A stretch of DNA of 64,000 bases, taken from an uncultured Acidobacteriota bacterium. Its GTDB lineage: Bacteria; Acidobacteriota; Terriglobia; Terriglobales; Acidobacteriaceae. This document shows, in pieces, positions 28,351-38,452 of this stretch. Where the stretch lies: positions 37,380 through 101,379 of the forward strand of contig CAINND010000097.1 in the NCBI GenBank assembly GCA_903851035.1, read 5' to 3'. The position numbers and the translations under genes are program-made. The stretch's first letter is position 1, and the number at the start of each line of letters is the position of its first letter. The notes beneath the pieces are model-generated. The model did no database searches, was not told where the DNA came from, and was given only the letters and a program-made list of their open reading frames with translations.

Positions 28351-28551
28351 GACTCCTCCTAAACAAAGCGCCTCAGTATAGCCGACACTCCGTTTGCATC
28401 CAACAGTTTGCATAAACAGCGTTTCACATGGTGAATTTTCAGTGGCTTTGAATGGCGATGTGCACTCGTCACAACTGCCAGTGAGGGTTGCCACTGAACA
28501 TTGTGAGATGGAGACGAATAATACTTCGCGGGATGGTACGTCCTTTTGTCT

Positions 28552-28575
28552 TTCGGTCGGCAGACCGAATGGAGG
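28552..28575 (+). promoter_or_regulatory. hairpin next to the fdnG ribosome-binding site
   Basis: TTCGGTC (28552-28558) and GACCGAA (28563-28569) form a 7-bp stem with a GGCA loop. It ends one base before GGAGG (28571-28575), the ribosome-binding site of the formate dehydrogenase. It could affect translation or be a protein-binding dyad. Confidence 0.45.
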
Positions 28576-28582
28576 ATTTTCA

Positions 28583-31500
28583 ATGAGCATGAATCGGCGA
28601 CAGTGGTTTAAGGTTGCTGCCGGAATGGGTGCGGGACTGGCATTGGCGGATCTTGGCGTCAACGTCCAGCAGGTGCATGCCGCAACACGCGGAATGAAGC
28701 TGAACGGCACGGCTGAATACACTTCAGCGTGCAACTTCTGCTCCTGTGGCTGTGGCATGATCTGCCACGTCAAGGACGGCAAGCTAATCAATCTGGAAGG
28801 CGACCCGGATCACATCATCAACCAGGGTTCGCTGTGCAGCAAGGGCGCGGCCATGGCCGCCGTTCCAAATTCGCCGCAGCGCCTGAAGAAGCCGATGTAT
28901 CGCGCGCCGGGCAGCAGCGATTGGAAAGAGATCAGCTGGGACGATGCCTACGATCGCATTGCCCGCAAGATGAAGGACACGCGAGAGAAAACGTGGAAGG
29001 CCACCGAGATGGATGGCGACAAGCAACTGGTCGCCAATCGCACCGACGCCATCGCCTTCCTGGGCGCCGCCCAAAACACCAACGAAGAGTGCTACCTGAT
29101 CACGAAGGCCACCCGCCTGCTTGGCACCGTGAACGTGGAACACCAGGCCAGACTTTGACACAGCCCCACGGTCCCCAGTTTGGGGGCCACATTCGGTCGG
29201 GGCGCCATGACGAACAACTGGCTGGATATGCAGCACTCAAAGGTCTTTCTGATTGAGGGCAGCAACGCCGCCGAAAATCACGTCATGAGCATGAAGTGGA
29301 TCCGCAAGGCGCAGGAAAAAGGCGCCATCATCATCCACGTGGATCCGCGCTACAACCGCACCTCCGCCATTGCCGATATCTACGCGTGCATTCGTCCCGG
29401 CGCCGACATTGCGTTCCTCGGGGCGATGATCAACTACATTCTGCAGAACAAGCTCTACGACGAGGCTTACGTCAAGCTGCATACCAACGCGCTGATGCTG
29501 GCCAGCCAGGAGTTTGGGTTTGAAGATGGCGTCTTCAGCGGCTTTGACGAGGCGACGCATCACTACGAGATGGCGAGCTGGAGCTACCAGACCGGCGCGG
29601 ACAAGAAGCCGAAAAAGGCTCACAGCCTGGACGATCCGCATTGCGTCTTTGCCCAGCTCAAAAAGCATTACAGCCGTTACACCATGGAGATGGCGTCGCA
29701 GATCACCGGCATGTCGAGCGAGATGATCAAGAAGATTGCCGACACCATGGTCAACAACAAGCCGGGCACCATCCTGTATGCGCTGGGCATGACGCAGCAT
29801 ACGGTGGGCGTGCAGAACATTCGCTGCTACGGCATTCTGCAACTGTTGCTGGGCAACATTGGCAAGCCGGGCGGCGGCGTTAACGCCCTCCGCGGCGAGC
29901 CGAATGTGCAGGGTTCCAGCGACATGGCGGTGCTCAGCGGCTACATGCCGGGATACTTGAATTATCCCGCGCACAATGAGCCAACGCTGAAGGAGTGGAC
30001 CAAGAACAACGGAACATTCCGCGCCAAGTTCATGGTGAACAATCTGAAGGCTTGGTTTGGCGACCAGGCGACGCCGGAGAACGATTTCGGCTACGGATGG
30101 CTGCCCAAGCGCAGCTTAAAGGCGAACCACACGGTGTACGGTTTCTTTGAGTCGGCCGCCAAGGGCGACCTGAAGATGCTGTACGTCATCGGACAGAACC
30201 CGATGGTCAGCAACGCCAACCTCTCGATGACATTCGATGGGCTGGCCGGGCTGGAGATGCTGGTGGTGCACGAGCTGTGGGAGACCGAGACAGCGGCCTT
30301 CTGGAAGCGGCCGGGAACCGATCCAAAGTCGATCAAGACGGAAGTGATTCTGCTGCCGGCCTGCTACTTCATGGAGAAAGAGGGCAGCCTTACCAACTCC
30401 GGACGCATGGTGCAGTGGCGCTACAAGGCGCTGAATGGCCCGGGCGAGTCGAGAGGCGACCTGGAGATTTTGGATGCGGTCTTCCGCAAGGTTCGCGATC
30501 TCTACAAGGACTCCACCGATCCCAAGGATCAGGCCATGAAGGCTGCGGTATGGAACTATCCGAAGGAAGGCATGGCCGAGGCCGTGCTGAAGGAGATCAA
30601 CGGCTTTGATCTGAAGACCGGCCTGCCGGTCAACGGCATCGCCGACCTCCAACCGGACGGCTCCACCAGCTGCGGATGCTGGATTTACGCGGGCTGCTAC
30701 AAGGGAGGGAAGAACCTCTCCAAGCGGCGCGACAACAAGACGGATCCGGGCGGCATGGGCGTTTACCCCGGCTTTGCATGGTGCTGGCCGGGCAATATGC
30801 ACGTGCTCTACAACCGCGCCAGTTGCGATGAGAAGGGTCAGCCCTTCGATCCCGCACACAAGCTGGTGTGGTGGGATGCGGAACTGAAGAAGTGGGCAGG
30901 CTTTGATACGCCCGATGTTCCGGTGGCCACCGACGGACCCGATACACCTAACGGTCAGCGCGCGTTCCGTATGACGGGCGAAGGCGTGGGAAGGTTAATC
31001 GCCGCCAGCTACAAGGACTTCGACCCCAAGGAGAAGGACAAGGAGCTGCCGCGCGACGCTTCCTACACGCCCAAGGATGGACCTCTGCCAGAGTTCTATG
31101 AGCCGGTGGAGAGTCCGACTGAAAACGCGCTGCATCCCAACAGGAAGAGCAGCCCCGTTCTCAAGTATCCCCGGGTCAAGGGCAAGCAGCCTATCGGCAA
31201 GGTTGCCGATTTTCCCTACGTGCTGATGACCTCAAGCATCGCCGAGCATTGGCTCTCCGGCTCGGTCACTCGCAACGTGCCGTGGCTGAATGAGCTGGCT
31301 CCCGAACCGCTCATTGAAATTCCCTTGAAGCTGGCGGCCAAGCTTAACCTGAAGACCGGTGACATGGCCAAGGTAAGTTCCGCGCGCGGCGACGTGACGG
31401 TAAAAGTCGAAGTCACGCGGCGCATGCAGACCCTGCAAATCAACGGGAAAGAGGTGACGGTCGTCTGGATGCCTTACAACTGGGGCTTCCAGGGATTGAG

Positions 31501-31618
31501 CACAGGAGTGAGCACGAACTACATCACTATCGACGCAGTGGACCCCGTGGCTGGTACGCAGGAGACCAAGGCGTGCCTGGTGAATGTGGTGCCGGCAGAA
31601 GGAGGACACCATGCCTAA
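28583..31618 (+). CDS. fdnG: formate dehydrogenase-N type alpha subunit, selenocysteine-containing
   Basis: A 1011-aa molybdenum enzyme that oxidises formate on the outer side of the membrane. Translation must pass an in-frame TGA at 29156-29158 (codon 192), read as selenocysteine. The flanking sequence (QARL-U-HSPTVPSLGATFGR, then GAMTNNWLDM) matches the Sec site of E. coli FdnG, where Sec is residue 196 of about 1015. The N-terminus has a twin-arginine signal (NRRQWFKVAAG), and CNFCSCGCGMICH is the [4Fe-4S] site. ATG 28583 has GGAGG seven bases upstream. The final 8 bases overlap the start of the next gene. A gene finder without recoding splits it in two at 29158. Confidence 0.97.
29156..29188 (+). 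promoter_or_regulatory. bacterial SECIS element and Sec codon of fdnG
   Basis: Eleven bases after the UGA, GGTCCCC (29170-29176) pairs with GGGGGCC (29182-29188), a 7-bp stem with one G-U pair and the loop AGUUU. The distance, stem size and the GU in the loop match the SelB-binding hairpin of E. coli formate dehydrogenase mRNAs. Confidence 0.85.
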
Positions 31619-33797
31619 GACAACGTTGATCGACACAACAAAGTGCATCGGTTGCCGCTCCTGCCAGGTGAGCTGCAAAGCTTGGAACGATCTGCCGGGA
31701 GAGAAGACCGTATCTTGCGAAGAAGGCATGGGATACCAGGAGCCGCGATTGCTCTCGGCCAAGACCTATGTCGTCATCACGGATAAGCTGGTGGATACTC
31801 CGGGCATCGGACCGGGCTTCAAGCAGGTCTTTATCAAGCGCCAGTGTATGCATTGCGAAGAGCCGGCCTGCGCTTCGGCCTGTCCGGTGACGGCGCTGCA
31901 CAAGCATCCGGACGGCCCGGTGGTGTACGACAAGTCGCGCTGCATCGGATGCCGTTACTGTATGTGGGCGTGTCCGTGGGGCGTTCCCACCGCGGAGTGG
32001 ACGTCGCTTGATCCGTCGATTCGCAAGTGCACGCACTGTGCCGACCGCCTCTCTTCGGAGGTTCCGCAATACCACAACGGCGTTGCGCTGACCGGCGAAG
32101 AGAAAACAAAATGGGCGGCACAGCACCTGGATCCGGCGTGCGTGAAGGCTTGTCCTTCTGGATGCCTGAAGTTTGGCGAACGCGACGCGCTCCTGGCCGA
32201 GGCCAAGCAGCGCATCAAGAGCCATCCGGACAAGTACGTCAATCACATCTACGGAGAGTACGAGGCAGGCGGAACCACCATGCTGTACCTGTCCAGCGTA
32301 CCCTTTGAACAGATTGGCTTCCCCACGGTTCAGTCGGAGGCTTTCCCGCGCCTGAGCGCCATCGCGCTGGGCGCGGTGCCGCCGGCAGTGGTGGGAGTCG
32401 GCGCCGCTCTGGGCGGAACCTACGCCATCAGCAAGCGTCGCGAAAAGGTGGCGGAGGCGGAGGCGGCTGCGCATTCGGCGAAACACGTCGAGCACGCTCA
32501 TCCGGAATTTGCTCCCGTACCGGGCAACTTGCAGTCCACCTCTAACAAGGTACTGATGTTCCTGATGGCCTTTGGCGTACTCTCCTTCCTTATGCGCTTT
32601 GCGCTCGGGTTGGGTGGCTCCACTGGGCTTTCCGACACATGGGCTTGGGGACTTTGGATCGTCTTCGACTTCTCGTGGATTGCCATTGCGGCCGGCGCCT
32701 TTGCCACCGCGTGCATCATCTACGTGCTGCGCAGACAGGATCTATACGCGGTTGGGCGAAGTGCCGTGCTCATGGGCCTGTTGAGTTACACCTTCGTCAT
32801 GATCACGTTGCTGGCCGACCTGGGATTGCCATGGCACTTCTACTCCCTGGCAATGTACGCGCCCAAGCACTCGGCCATGTTTGAAGTTTCCTGGTGCATT
32901 GCGTTCTATCTCAGCGTGCTGGCCCTGGAGTTCGCTCCCGTGCCGCTTGACTGGTTCGGACTCAAGAAGTACCGCGAGATGTGGAACCAGTATTCGGATT
33001 GGTGGGTGGTCTTCGCAGTTGCGGCCTTTGTGTTCATCCTGTCGCACAAGCTGTTGTGGGTGGCGCTGGCTGCAATCGTGTTCTCCATCATGGCCATCAT
33101 GCTGAAGCCGAAGCCGGGTGAGAAGAAGGAGCCGATCATGCTTGCCATCGGCGCCGTTACGTTCTCCACCATGCACCAGAGCTCACTGGGTTCGCTCTAC
33201 CTGCTGATGCCTGACAAGCTGAGCCACCTGTGGTGGTCGCCGATTCTGCCCATCTGCTACTTCCTGTCGTCGATTGCGGCTGGAATTGCGCTGGTGGTGC
33301 TGGTTGAGATGGCGATTGCAAAGGGCTACAAGCGCCACTTCCGCATCAACGAGCTGGCGTCCCTGGGCAAGCTCGACTTCTGGGCGCTACTGGTTTACCT
33401 GGTGGTGCGCATTGGCGACGTCGCCTACCGCGGCGAACTTGGCAACATCACCGGAGCGCATGGAATCGGCTTCCTGGTCGAAGTGGTCCTGCTGGGAGCG
33501 CTTCCGCTGCTACTGCTGAGTGTGAGCAAACTGCGGGAGAATCCGCAGGTGCTTGGCTGGGCCAGCGCGCTGGTTGTAAGCGGCGTCATCTGGAACCGCT
33601 GGAACGCGGTTGTGTACGGCATGAATCTGAAAGGAGCCATGCCGCAGCTCGGACCATTGCACTACCGGCCGTCCATCATCGAATGGGGTATCTCGGTGGG
33701 AATGGTTGCCGCGACCATCTTCCTCTTCAAGCTGGGTGTGGCCTATCTGCCCATCCTGCCCAAGGAGACGGAAGAGCATTCGGTGGCTGCCGACTAA
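31611..33797 (+). CDS. fusion of formate dehydrogenase Fe-S subunit with NrfD/HybB-like membrane subunit
   Basis: A 728-aa protein. Residues 1-230 are an FdnH-like polyferredoxin, with four cysteine groups (CIGCRSCQVSCK, CMHCEEPACASACP, CIGCRYCMWACPWGVP, CTHCADR plus CVKACPSG). A hydrophobic segment follows at about 255-275. From about 305 to 720 there are nine to ten membrane helices of the NrfD/HybB quinone-interacting type. E. coli uses a separate cytochrome b (FdnI) in this role, which is not found here. AGGAGG precedes the ATG, and the gene overlaps fdnG by 8 bases. Electrons from formate would pass through the Fe-S clusters into the quinone pool, without haem. Confidence 0.9.
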   Translation: MPKTTLIDTTKCIGCRSCQVSCKAWNDLPGEKTVSCEEGMGYQEPRLLSAKTYVVITDKLVDTPGIGPGFKQVFIKRQCMHCEEPACASACPVTALHKHPDGPVVYDKSRCIGCRYCMWACPWGVPTAEWTSLDPSIRKCTHCADRLSSEVPQYHNGVALTGEEKTKWAAQHLDPACVKACPSGCLKFGERDALLAEAKQRIKSHPDKYVNHIYGEYEAGGTTMLYLSSVPFEQIGFPTVQSEAFPRLSAIALGAVPPAVVGVGAALGGTYAISKRREKVAEAEAAAHSAKHVEHAHPEFAPVPGNLQSTSNKVLMFLMAFGVLSFLMRFALGLGGSTGLSDTWAWGLWIVFDFSWIAIAAGAFATACIIYVLRRQDLYAVGRSAVLMGLLSYTFVMITLLADLGLPWHFYSLAMYAPKHSAMFEVSWCIAFYLSVLALEFAPVPLDWFGLKKYREMWNQYSDWWVVFAVAAFVFILSHKLLWVALAAIVFSIMAIMLKPKPGEKKEPIMLAIGAVTFSTMHQSSLGSLYLLMPDKLSHLWWSPILPICYFLSSIAAGIALVVLVEMAIAKGYKRHFRINELASLGKLDFWALLVYLVVRIGDVAYRGELGNITGAHGIGFLVEVVLLGALPLLLLSVSKLRENPQVLGWASALVVSGVIWNRWNAVVYGMNLKGAMPQLGPLHYRPSIIEWGISVGMVAATIFLFKLGVAYLPILPKETEEHSVAAD

Positions 33798-33814
33798 ACG
33801 ACGTATCTATCCAG

Positions 33815-33846
33815 GCCGGGGGAGGATTTCCTCCTCCGGCTTTTTC
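33815..33846 (+). terminator. intrinsic terminator of the fdn operon
   Basis: An 11-bp stem (33815-33825 with 33830-33840, one G-T pair) with the loop ATTT is followed by TTTTTCTT. It separates the fdn genes from fdhE, which may need its own promoter or read-through. Confidence 0.88.
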
Positions 33847-33898
33847 TTGCGCGAACGCTGAAATTATTTGTGTTCAGCATATGGGGTAGAATCTGGCC

Positions 33899-34717
33899 AT
33901 GTCATCAACCCAGGACCGATGGATTGAATCGCATCCGTATCTTCGCAATGTGGCGGAGTTCCAGCAGACGATTGCCGAAGCATTTAAGAAGCTGACGCCG
34001 CCTCCAGTTCCGACTCCTGATTGGAAAATGATCTTCGCAGGCTACAGGCAGGGAGTTCCCATGCTGGAGAGCCTGCCTGCGGAGTCGGAGTATTCGGCTG
34101 CCGCTGGAGAGTTGTTGCTGGCCGGCAACTCCGAATTGCTGAAGCGTGACTTGCCCGAGGCAGTGGCTGCATCCGCAAAAGTGTTACAGGACTACCTGCA
34201 TGCATCCCAGGAAAATCGCATGCTGGCCATCGAGTGGGTTGAGAGTGGTGATCTGGAAGACGCACCACCTGCTGCCGGGCTGCTGAGGTTGCTGGCATGG
34301 TCGGCTATCCGGCGCACCATGGCACCGGTGCTCACCAGCTACGCCGAGATGCGAAAGGATGAGGAGTGGTTGCGGGCCTATTGTCCTGTGTGTGGTTCGC
34401 TGCCTGCGCTGGCACATGTGCACCATGACCAGCCGCGCGCGCTGGCCTGCGGCTGCTGCCTGGCAAACTGGCAGTACCAGCGCATCGGTTGTCCATTTTG
34501 CGAAAACGAGGACCAGAATCAGCTATCGGTACTTACAATCGAACAGGAACCGCTCTTCCGGCTGGATGCCTGCGGTGCTTGTCACGGCTACCTGAAAACC
34601 TATATTGGCGAAAGAGACACGCAGCTCTATCTCTCCGATTGGTCGACTTTGCACCTCGACCTTCTGGCCCGGGAGAACAAGCTGGAGCGCAAGGGAGCCT
34701 CGCTCTACGAGATTTAG
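33899..34717 (+). CDS. fdhE: formate dehydrogenase accessory protein
   Basis: FdhE (272 aa) is needed for assembly of the respiratory formate dehydrogenases and is thought to act through its iron-binding rubredoxin-like sites. The C-terminal half shows the paired cysteines: CPVCGSLPALA, CGCCLANWQY, CPFCENED and CGACHGYLKTY. The N-terminal half is helical. Length is a little short of E. coli FdhE (about 309). The start ATG has no clear ribosome-binding site. It lies 101 bp after the structural genes, with a terminator between. Confidence 0.93.
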   Translation: MSSTQDRWIESHPYLRNVAEFQQTIAEAFKKLTPPPVPTPDWKMIFAGYRQGVPMLESLPAESEYSAAAGELLLAGNSELLKRDLPEAVAASAKVLQDYLHASQENRMLAIEWVESGDLEDAPPAAGLLRLLAWSAIRRTMAPVLTSYAEMRKDEEWLRAYCPVCGSLPALAHVHHDQPRALACGCCLANWQYQRIGCPFCENEDQNQLSVLTIEQEPLFRLDACGACHGYLKTYIGERDTQLYLSDWSTLHLDLLARENKLERKGASLYEI

Positions 34718-34741
34718 TAAGCGGTTGAGCGAAGAGTCACA

Positions 34742-35083
34742 CTAGAAGTTGATGACCTTATCGGCCTCCGCAGCCCAATCGCTCAGCTCGTCCAGTGAAC
34801 CACGCTTGACCTGCTGAATGAGCGCCTGCGTCATGCCACGGGATTCCATGCATGTACCACAGGCAGCGATCTCTCCGCCGGATGCGGCAATCGCCGCCAG
34901 CATCTCCTGCGGATTGTAATCGGCACTTGCCGGCGTGAAGCCAGCCAGCGCTGAGGTAACCCCGTCGCCAAAGAAGAAGACCCGGATGGGACCCTTGCGA
35001 GACAAAGAGAGTGCCCAACGCAGTCCGTTGTACGTACGCTGGCTACCGTAGGGTGAGTCGTTGAAGATGAACAGATACTTCAT
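34742..35083 (-). CDS. DsrE/DsrF-like small sulfur-relay protein
   Basis: A 113-aa protein with the DsrE fold: MKYLFIFNDSPYGSQRTYNG at the start, a central VFFFGDGVTSALAG, and the conserved cysteines in ACGTCMESRGM. The latter pattern (C-G-T-C-x3-R-G) marks the active DsrE/YchN-type members that carry persulfide. ATG at 35083 with AGGA before it is chosen over the longer frame. It is convergent with fdhE and lies between it and tRNA-Sec. In other genomes DsrE-domain proteins (YedF) associate with selenium genes, so a role in selenium or sulfur delivery is possible, but this is inference. Confidence 0.85.
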   Translation of the reverse strand: MKYLFIFNDSPYGSQRTYNGLRWALSLSRKGPIRVFFFGDGVTSALAGFTPASADYNPQEMLAAIAASGGEIAACGTCMESRGMTQALIQQVKRGSLDELSDWAAEADKVINF

Positions 35084-35219
35084 GGATCGGGCGTCCTTTC
35101 GTGATGCACTGAACACAACGTACAGTGCGTTGCGACAGGATAGAACAGACGACGCCGTACGCAAAGTTGTTTGCGTCAGCCTGTGATATCTTTTACCGTG
35201 ATTAACAAGCTGCACGCGC

Positions 35220-35318
35220 GGAAGCGGGTAGTGTCCGGTGATGCTCCCGGTCTTCAAAACCGGTGAGAGGCGGGTTCAGCCCGCCTCTGATGTGTTCGAC
35301 TCACATGCGCTTCCGCCA
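35220..35318 (+). tRNA. selC: tRNA-Sec (anticodon UCA)
   Basis: A 99-base tRNA including CCA. It starts GGAAGCG and ends CGCTTCC-G-CCA. The anticodon loop CTTCAAA carries TCA (35254-35256), which reads UGA. The six-bp D stem (AGTGTC and GATGCT) is typical of tRNA-Sec, as is the long variable arm GAGGCGGG paired with CCCGCCTC. The TTCGACT loop is intact. The eighth acceptor pair is G-G, a mismatch. Confidence 0.95.
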
Positions 35319-35384
35319 ACTTTCTGATTGCGAACCCTATCTCAACTTCTTGCACGAACCGCTGCCTGAGGCTAACGTTATCGC

Positions 35385-37283
35385 ATGAAATCCGTAATTG
35401 TGGGCACCGCGGGGCATATTGATCACGGCAAGACCGCGCTGGTGCGCGCATTAACCGGGATTGACACCGACCGGCTGATAGAAGAAAAGCGGCGTGGCAT
35501 CACCATTGAACTTGGTTTTGCGCACATGACCGTGAGAGGGGTGCAGGACGAAGTGCAACTGGGCTTTGTCGATGTTCCGGGGCATGAACGCTTTGTGCAC
35601 AACATGCTGGCCGGAGTGGGCGGCATGGACCTTGTGCTCTTTGTGATTTCCGCGGAAGATTCCATCAAGCCACAGACTCGAGAGCACTTCGATATCTGCC
35701 GGATGCTGCAAATTCCACGGGGCATCACGGTACTGACTAAATGCGACCTGGTGGATGCCGAGACGCGCCAGTTGGCTCGCATGGAAATAGAAGAATTTGT
35801 ACGTGGCTCCTTCCTGGATACGAGCCGCGCGCCCATCATCGAAGTTAGCGTGCGCACCGGTGAGGGCCTGGACCAGTTGAAGATGGAATTGGCGAAGGCG
35901 GCCAATGAGATAACGCAGAAGGATTCACAAGCGCCATTCCGCCTGCCCGTGGATCGCGTCTTCACCATCAAAGGTTTTGGAACCGTGGTGACGGGTACGC
36001 TGATCTCCGGCCGATTGCGTAAGGAAGATGAGATTGAGATTCTCCCATCCCGCAAACTGGTGCGAGTACGCGGAGTGCAGGTGCATGGCAGCAGTAAGGA
36101 AGAAGCGCTTGCTGGACAGCGTACTGCGGTAAATCTGGCAGGCATCGCGCAGGAAGAGTTGGAACGCGGAATGATGCTGGCCGAGCGCGGCCTGCTGCTT
36201 CCTACTCGCAAGCTGGATGTTCAGCTCACGATTCTGGATAGTGCAACAGTATTGAAGAACCACTCGCGTGTTCGCCTGCACATGTTTACGGCGGAGACGA
36301 TGGCCGAAATCGCGCTGTTGGAAGGCGAAGAGCTGAGGCCAGGAGAGAGCGCCTGGGCACAAATCCGCACCGCTTTGCCGGTATCCTGCGTGCCCGGAGA
36401 TCGCTTCATCGTGCGGCGACAATCGCCGGTAACCACGATTGGTGGTGGAGTTGTGGTCGATGTAAGGCCAATGCGAAAAGTGAAGTCGAAGCAACGTGGG
36501 GAAATGCTACAGGCTCTCAGTACGGCGGACGATACCGGAGTGCTCACACTGCGAGTAGCTCGCCGTGAGCATCGTGGTCTGAAAATACAGGACGCGATTC
36601 ACGAAACCGGCTGGACGATGCAAAGGCTGAACGTAGCGATTAAGGCCTCTATCAAGAACGGCTTGATTCTTTCCTTTGGCGATCGGATGATTGCCGCGGC
36701 CACATTGCGTCATGTTGCTACTAAATTGCTCGTGGCTGTGGAGCAATTCCAAAAAGCGAACCCGCTGGCAGGCGGCTGCAACAAGCAGGAGTTGCTGGAG
36801 AAGAGCGATCTCGATCGCGAGGTGTTTGGCGGCGCGCTTGAGTTGATGATTGCGGAGAAGAAGTTGGCTGTCAGCGGTGAGCAGGTTCATCTTGCAGGGC
36901 GCCGGGTGGTCATGCAGGACGAGGAAGCAGAGTCAAAGCGTCAGATCGAGTCTATCTTCGCCACCGCAGGCCTGAAAGTGCCCACGCTGAAAGAGGCGCT
37001 GGCCGGAGTGAAGATAGACCGTGCGAGAGCGCAACAACTGGTCACTCTGCTGCTACGCGAAGCAGTTTTGATTAAGATAGGCGAAGAGATGGTGTTTCAT
37101 CGTGAGGCGCTTGAAGGGGTCAAGCAGTTGGTGCGCGGTTACAAGGCCACTTCACAGAGGATCGACGTAGCGCGCTTCAAGGAATTGGCCGGAGTGTCAC
37201 GCAAATACGCAATTCCTCTGCTGGAGTACCTCGACCGTGAGCATGTAACTCGACGCGCAGGAGAAGAACGCATCATCCTCTAA
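35385..37283 (+). CDS. selB: selenocysteine-specific elongation factor
   Basis: SelB (632 aa) is an EF-Tu-like GTPase that brings Sec-tRNA to UGA codons with a SECIS hairpin. The GTPase motifs are plain: [14 protein letters not shown], the DVPGHERF switch and TKCDLVD. The EF-Tu-like domains 2 and 3 follow. From about residue 365 to the end the chain is four winged-helix repeats, which recognise the SECIS stem-loop. It is encoded 66 bp after tRNA-Sec on the same strand. A ribosome-binding site is weak. The stop is 19 bp from the convergent selD. Confidence 0.97.
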   Translation: MKSVIVGTAGHIDHGKTALVRALTGIDTDRLIEEKRRGITIELGFAHMTVRGVQDEVQLGFVDVPGHERFVHNMLAGVGGMDLVLFVISAEDSIKPQTREHFDICRMLQIPRGITVLTKCDLVDAETRQLARMEIEEFVRGSFLDTSRAPIIEVSVRTGEGLDQLKMELAKAANEITQKDSQAPFRLPVDRVFTIKGFGTVVTGTLISGRLRKEDEIEILPSRKLVRVRGVQVHGSSKEEALAGQRTAVNLAGIAQEELERGMMLAERGLLLPTRKLDVQLTILDSATVLKNHSRVRLHMFTAETMAEIALLEGEELRPGESAWAQIRTALPVSCVPGDRFIVRRQSPVTTIGGGVVVDVRPMRKVKSKQRGEMLQALSTADDTGVLTLRVARREHRGLKIQDAIHETGWTMQRLNVAIKASIKNGLILSFGDRMIAAATLRHVATKLLVAVEQFQKANPLAGGCNKQELLEKSDLDREVFGGALELMIAEKKLAVSGEQVHLAGRRVVMQDEEAESKRQIESIFATAGLKVPTLKEALAGVKIDRARAQQLVTLLLREAVLIKIGEEMVFHREALEGVKQLVRGYKATSQRIDVARFKELAGVSRKYAIPLLEYLDREHVTRRAGEERIIL

Positions 37284-37302
37284 AGCGCAGCGGACAATCC
37301 AT

Positions 37303-38349
37303 TCACGCTTTAATGTGGATCAGCGGCTTTGTCTTCTCCAGCACGTCTCCAACCTTTGCGGCGGAAATACCTGCTCCCCTCAGCATCTCCACCAGGGCGG
37401 TGGCGTCGGTGCGGCTTACTGATACTAGAAGGCCACCCGCGGTTTGCGGATCGCAAAGCAGGTTCATCATTTCCTCACTGACATCCGCGTCGAACTCCAC
37501 GCAGCCCGCGGTAAACTCACGATTGCCATGCAGCCCTCCGGGCATAAATCCCCGCGCAACACACTCCCGTGCGCCGGGTAATACGGGGATGGCTCCGGCG
37601 CACAGCCGCAGACTAACCCCAGAGCCGATGGCCATTTCGCGGGCATGGCCAACGAAGCCGAAGCCTGTGACATCGGTCATGGCATGCACGTCGAATTGCA
37701 GGCAGATGGCCGAAGCCGTCTTGTTCAGCGTGGTCATGGCGCGCGTAGCTGCCTCAATCCACTCCGCTTGCGCAACGCCTTTCTTGATAGCTGTCGCAAT
37801 AACGCCTGTGCCAAGCGGCTTAGTAAAGATGAGAGCATCCGTCGGTAGAGCTCCAGAGTTTGTCAGCACGCGGCGCGGATCGATCGTTCCGGTAACAGCA
37901 TAGCCAAACTTGATCTCCGGATCGCGCACGCTGTGCCCGCCAATCACTGTGCAATCTGCCTCCACCATCTTGCTAAGCCCACCGGCCAGGATGCGTTCCA
38001 GAATTGCCGTATCAGCCTTATCCGGGAAGCAAACCATGGCAAGTGCTGAGCGTGGAGTGCCGCCCATGGCATAAACATCGCTCAATGCATTGGTGGCCGC
38101 TATCTGGCCAAAAGTAAACGGATCGTCAACGATGGGAGTGAAGAAATCAACCGTCTGGACGAGCGCAAGCTCGGGCGTGATCTGGTACACACCCGCGTCA
38201 TCGGCTTTATCAAAGCCGACAAGAACATTTGGGTCATGCTGCCGGGCTAATTTCCCAAGCACCGAGTCCAGCACCGCCGGACTTAGCTTGCTTGCTCAAC
38301 CCGCGGCAGCGACCGTCTGTGTCAGCCGAATTGCTTTCTGTTCAGACAT
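37303..38349 (-). CDS. selD: selenide, water dikinase, itself a selenoprotein
   Basis: SelD makes selenophosphate from selenide and ATP. The plain ORF begins at 38274, but the true gene begins at ATG 38349 and passes an in-frame TGA at 38298-38296 (codon 18). The context reads TQTVAAAG-U-ASKLSPAVLD, which corresponds to the family's active-site loop (Cys/Sec followed three residues later by the catalytic Lys). Downstream are DDAGVY, QTVDFFTPIVDDPF, GQIAATNALSDVYAMGG and DVTGFGFVGHA, all SelD hallmarks. With recoding the protein is 348 aa, the usual length; without it the active site is missing. The ribosome-binding site is weak. It is downstream of selA on the same strand. Confidence 0.93.
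38265..38298 (-). promoter_or_regulatory. SECIS element and Sec codon of selD
   Basis: On the minus strand the UGA (38298-38296) is followed after 12 bases by an 8-bp stem (38283-38276 with 38272-38265, one G-U pair) with loop GGU. GGU in the loop is the key feature of the E. coli fdhF element. Spacing and size agree with the fdnG element in this window. Confidence 0.85.
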
Positions 38350-38452
38350 GGAGTGATGGTAAATGAGAAGAAAGGTCGACGCCAGTACCAGGCTCCGGCA
38401 ACAGTGCCGGCACGTTGCGCAGCAATAATCGGTCAATTTACGCCGAAGAAGA

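Noticed and set aside
29180-31618. A separate formate dehydrogenase ORF starting at ATG 29180
   Set aside because: It lies in the same frame as the ORF that ends at the TGA at 29158, and the flanks match the Sec site of FdnG; one gene with a recoded UGA.
37303-38274. SelD starting at GTG 38274
   Set aside because: It would lack the active-site loop. Upstream codons are SelD-like through one UGA with a hairpin, so the start is 38349.
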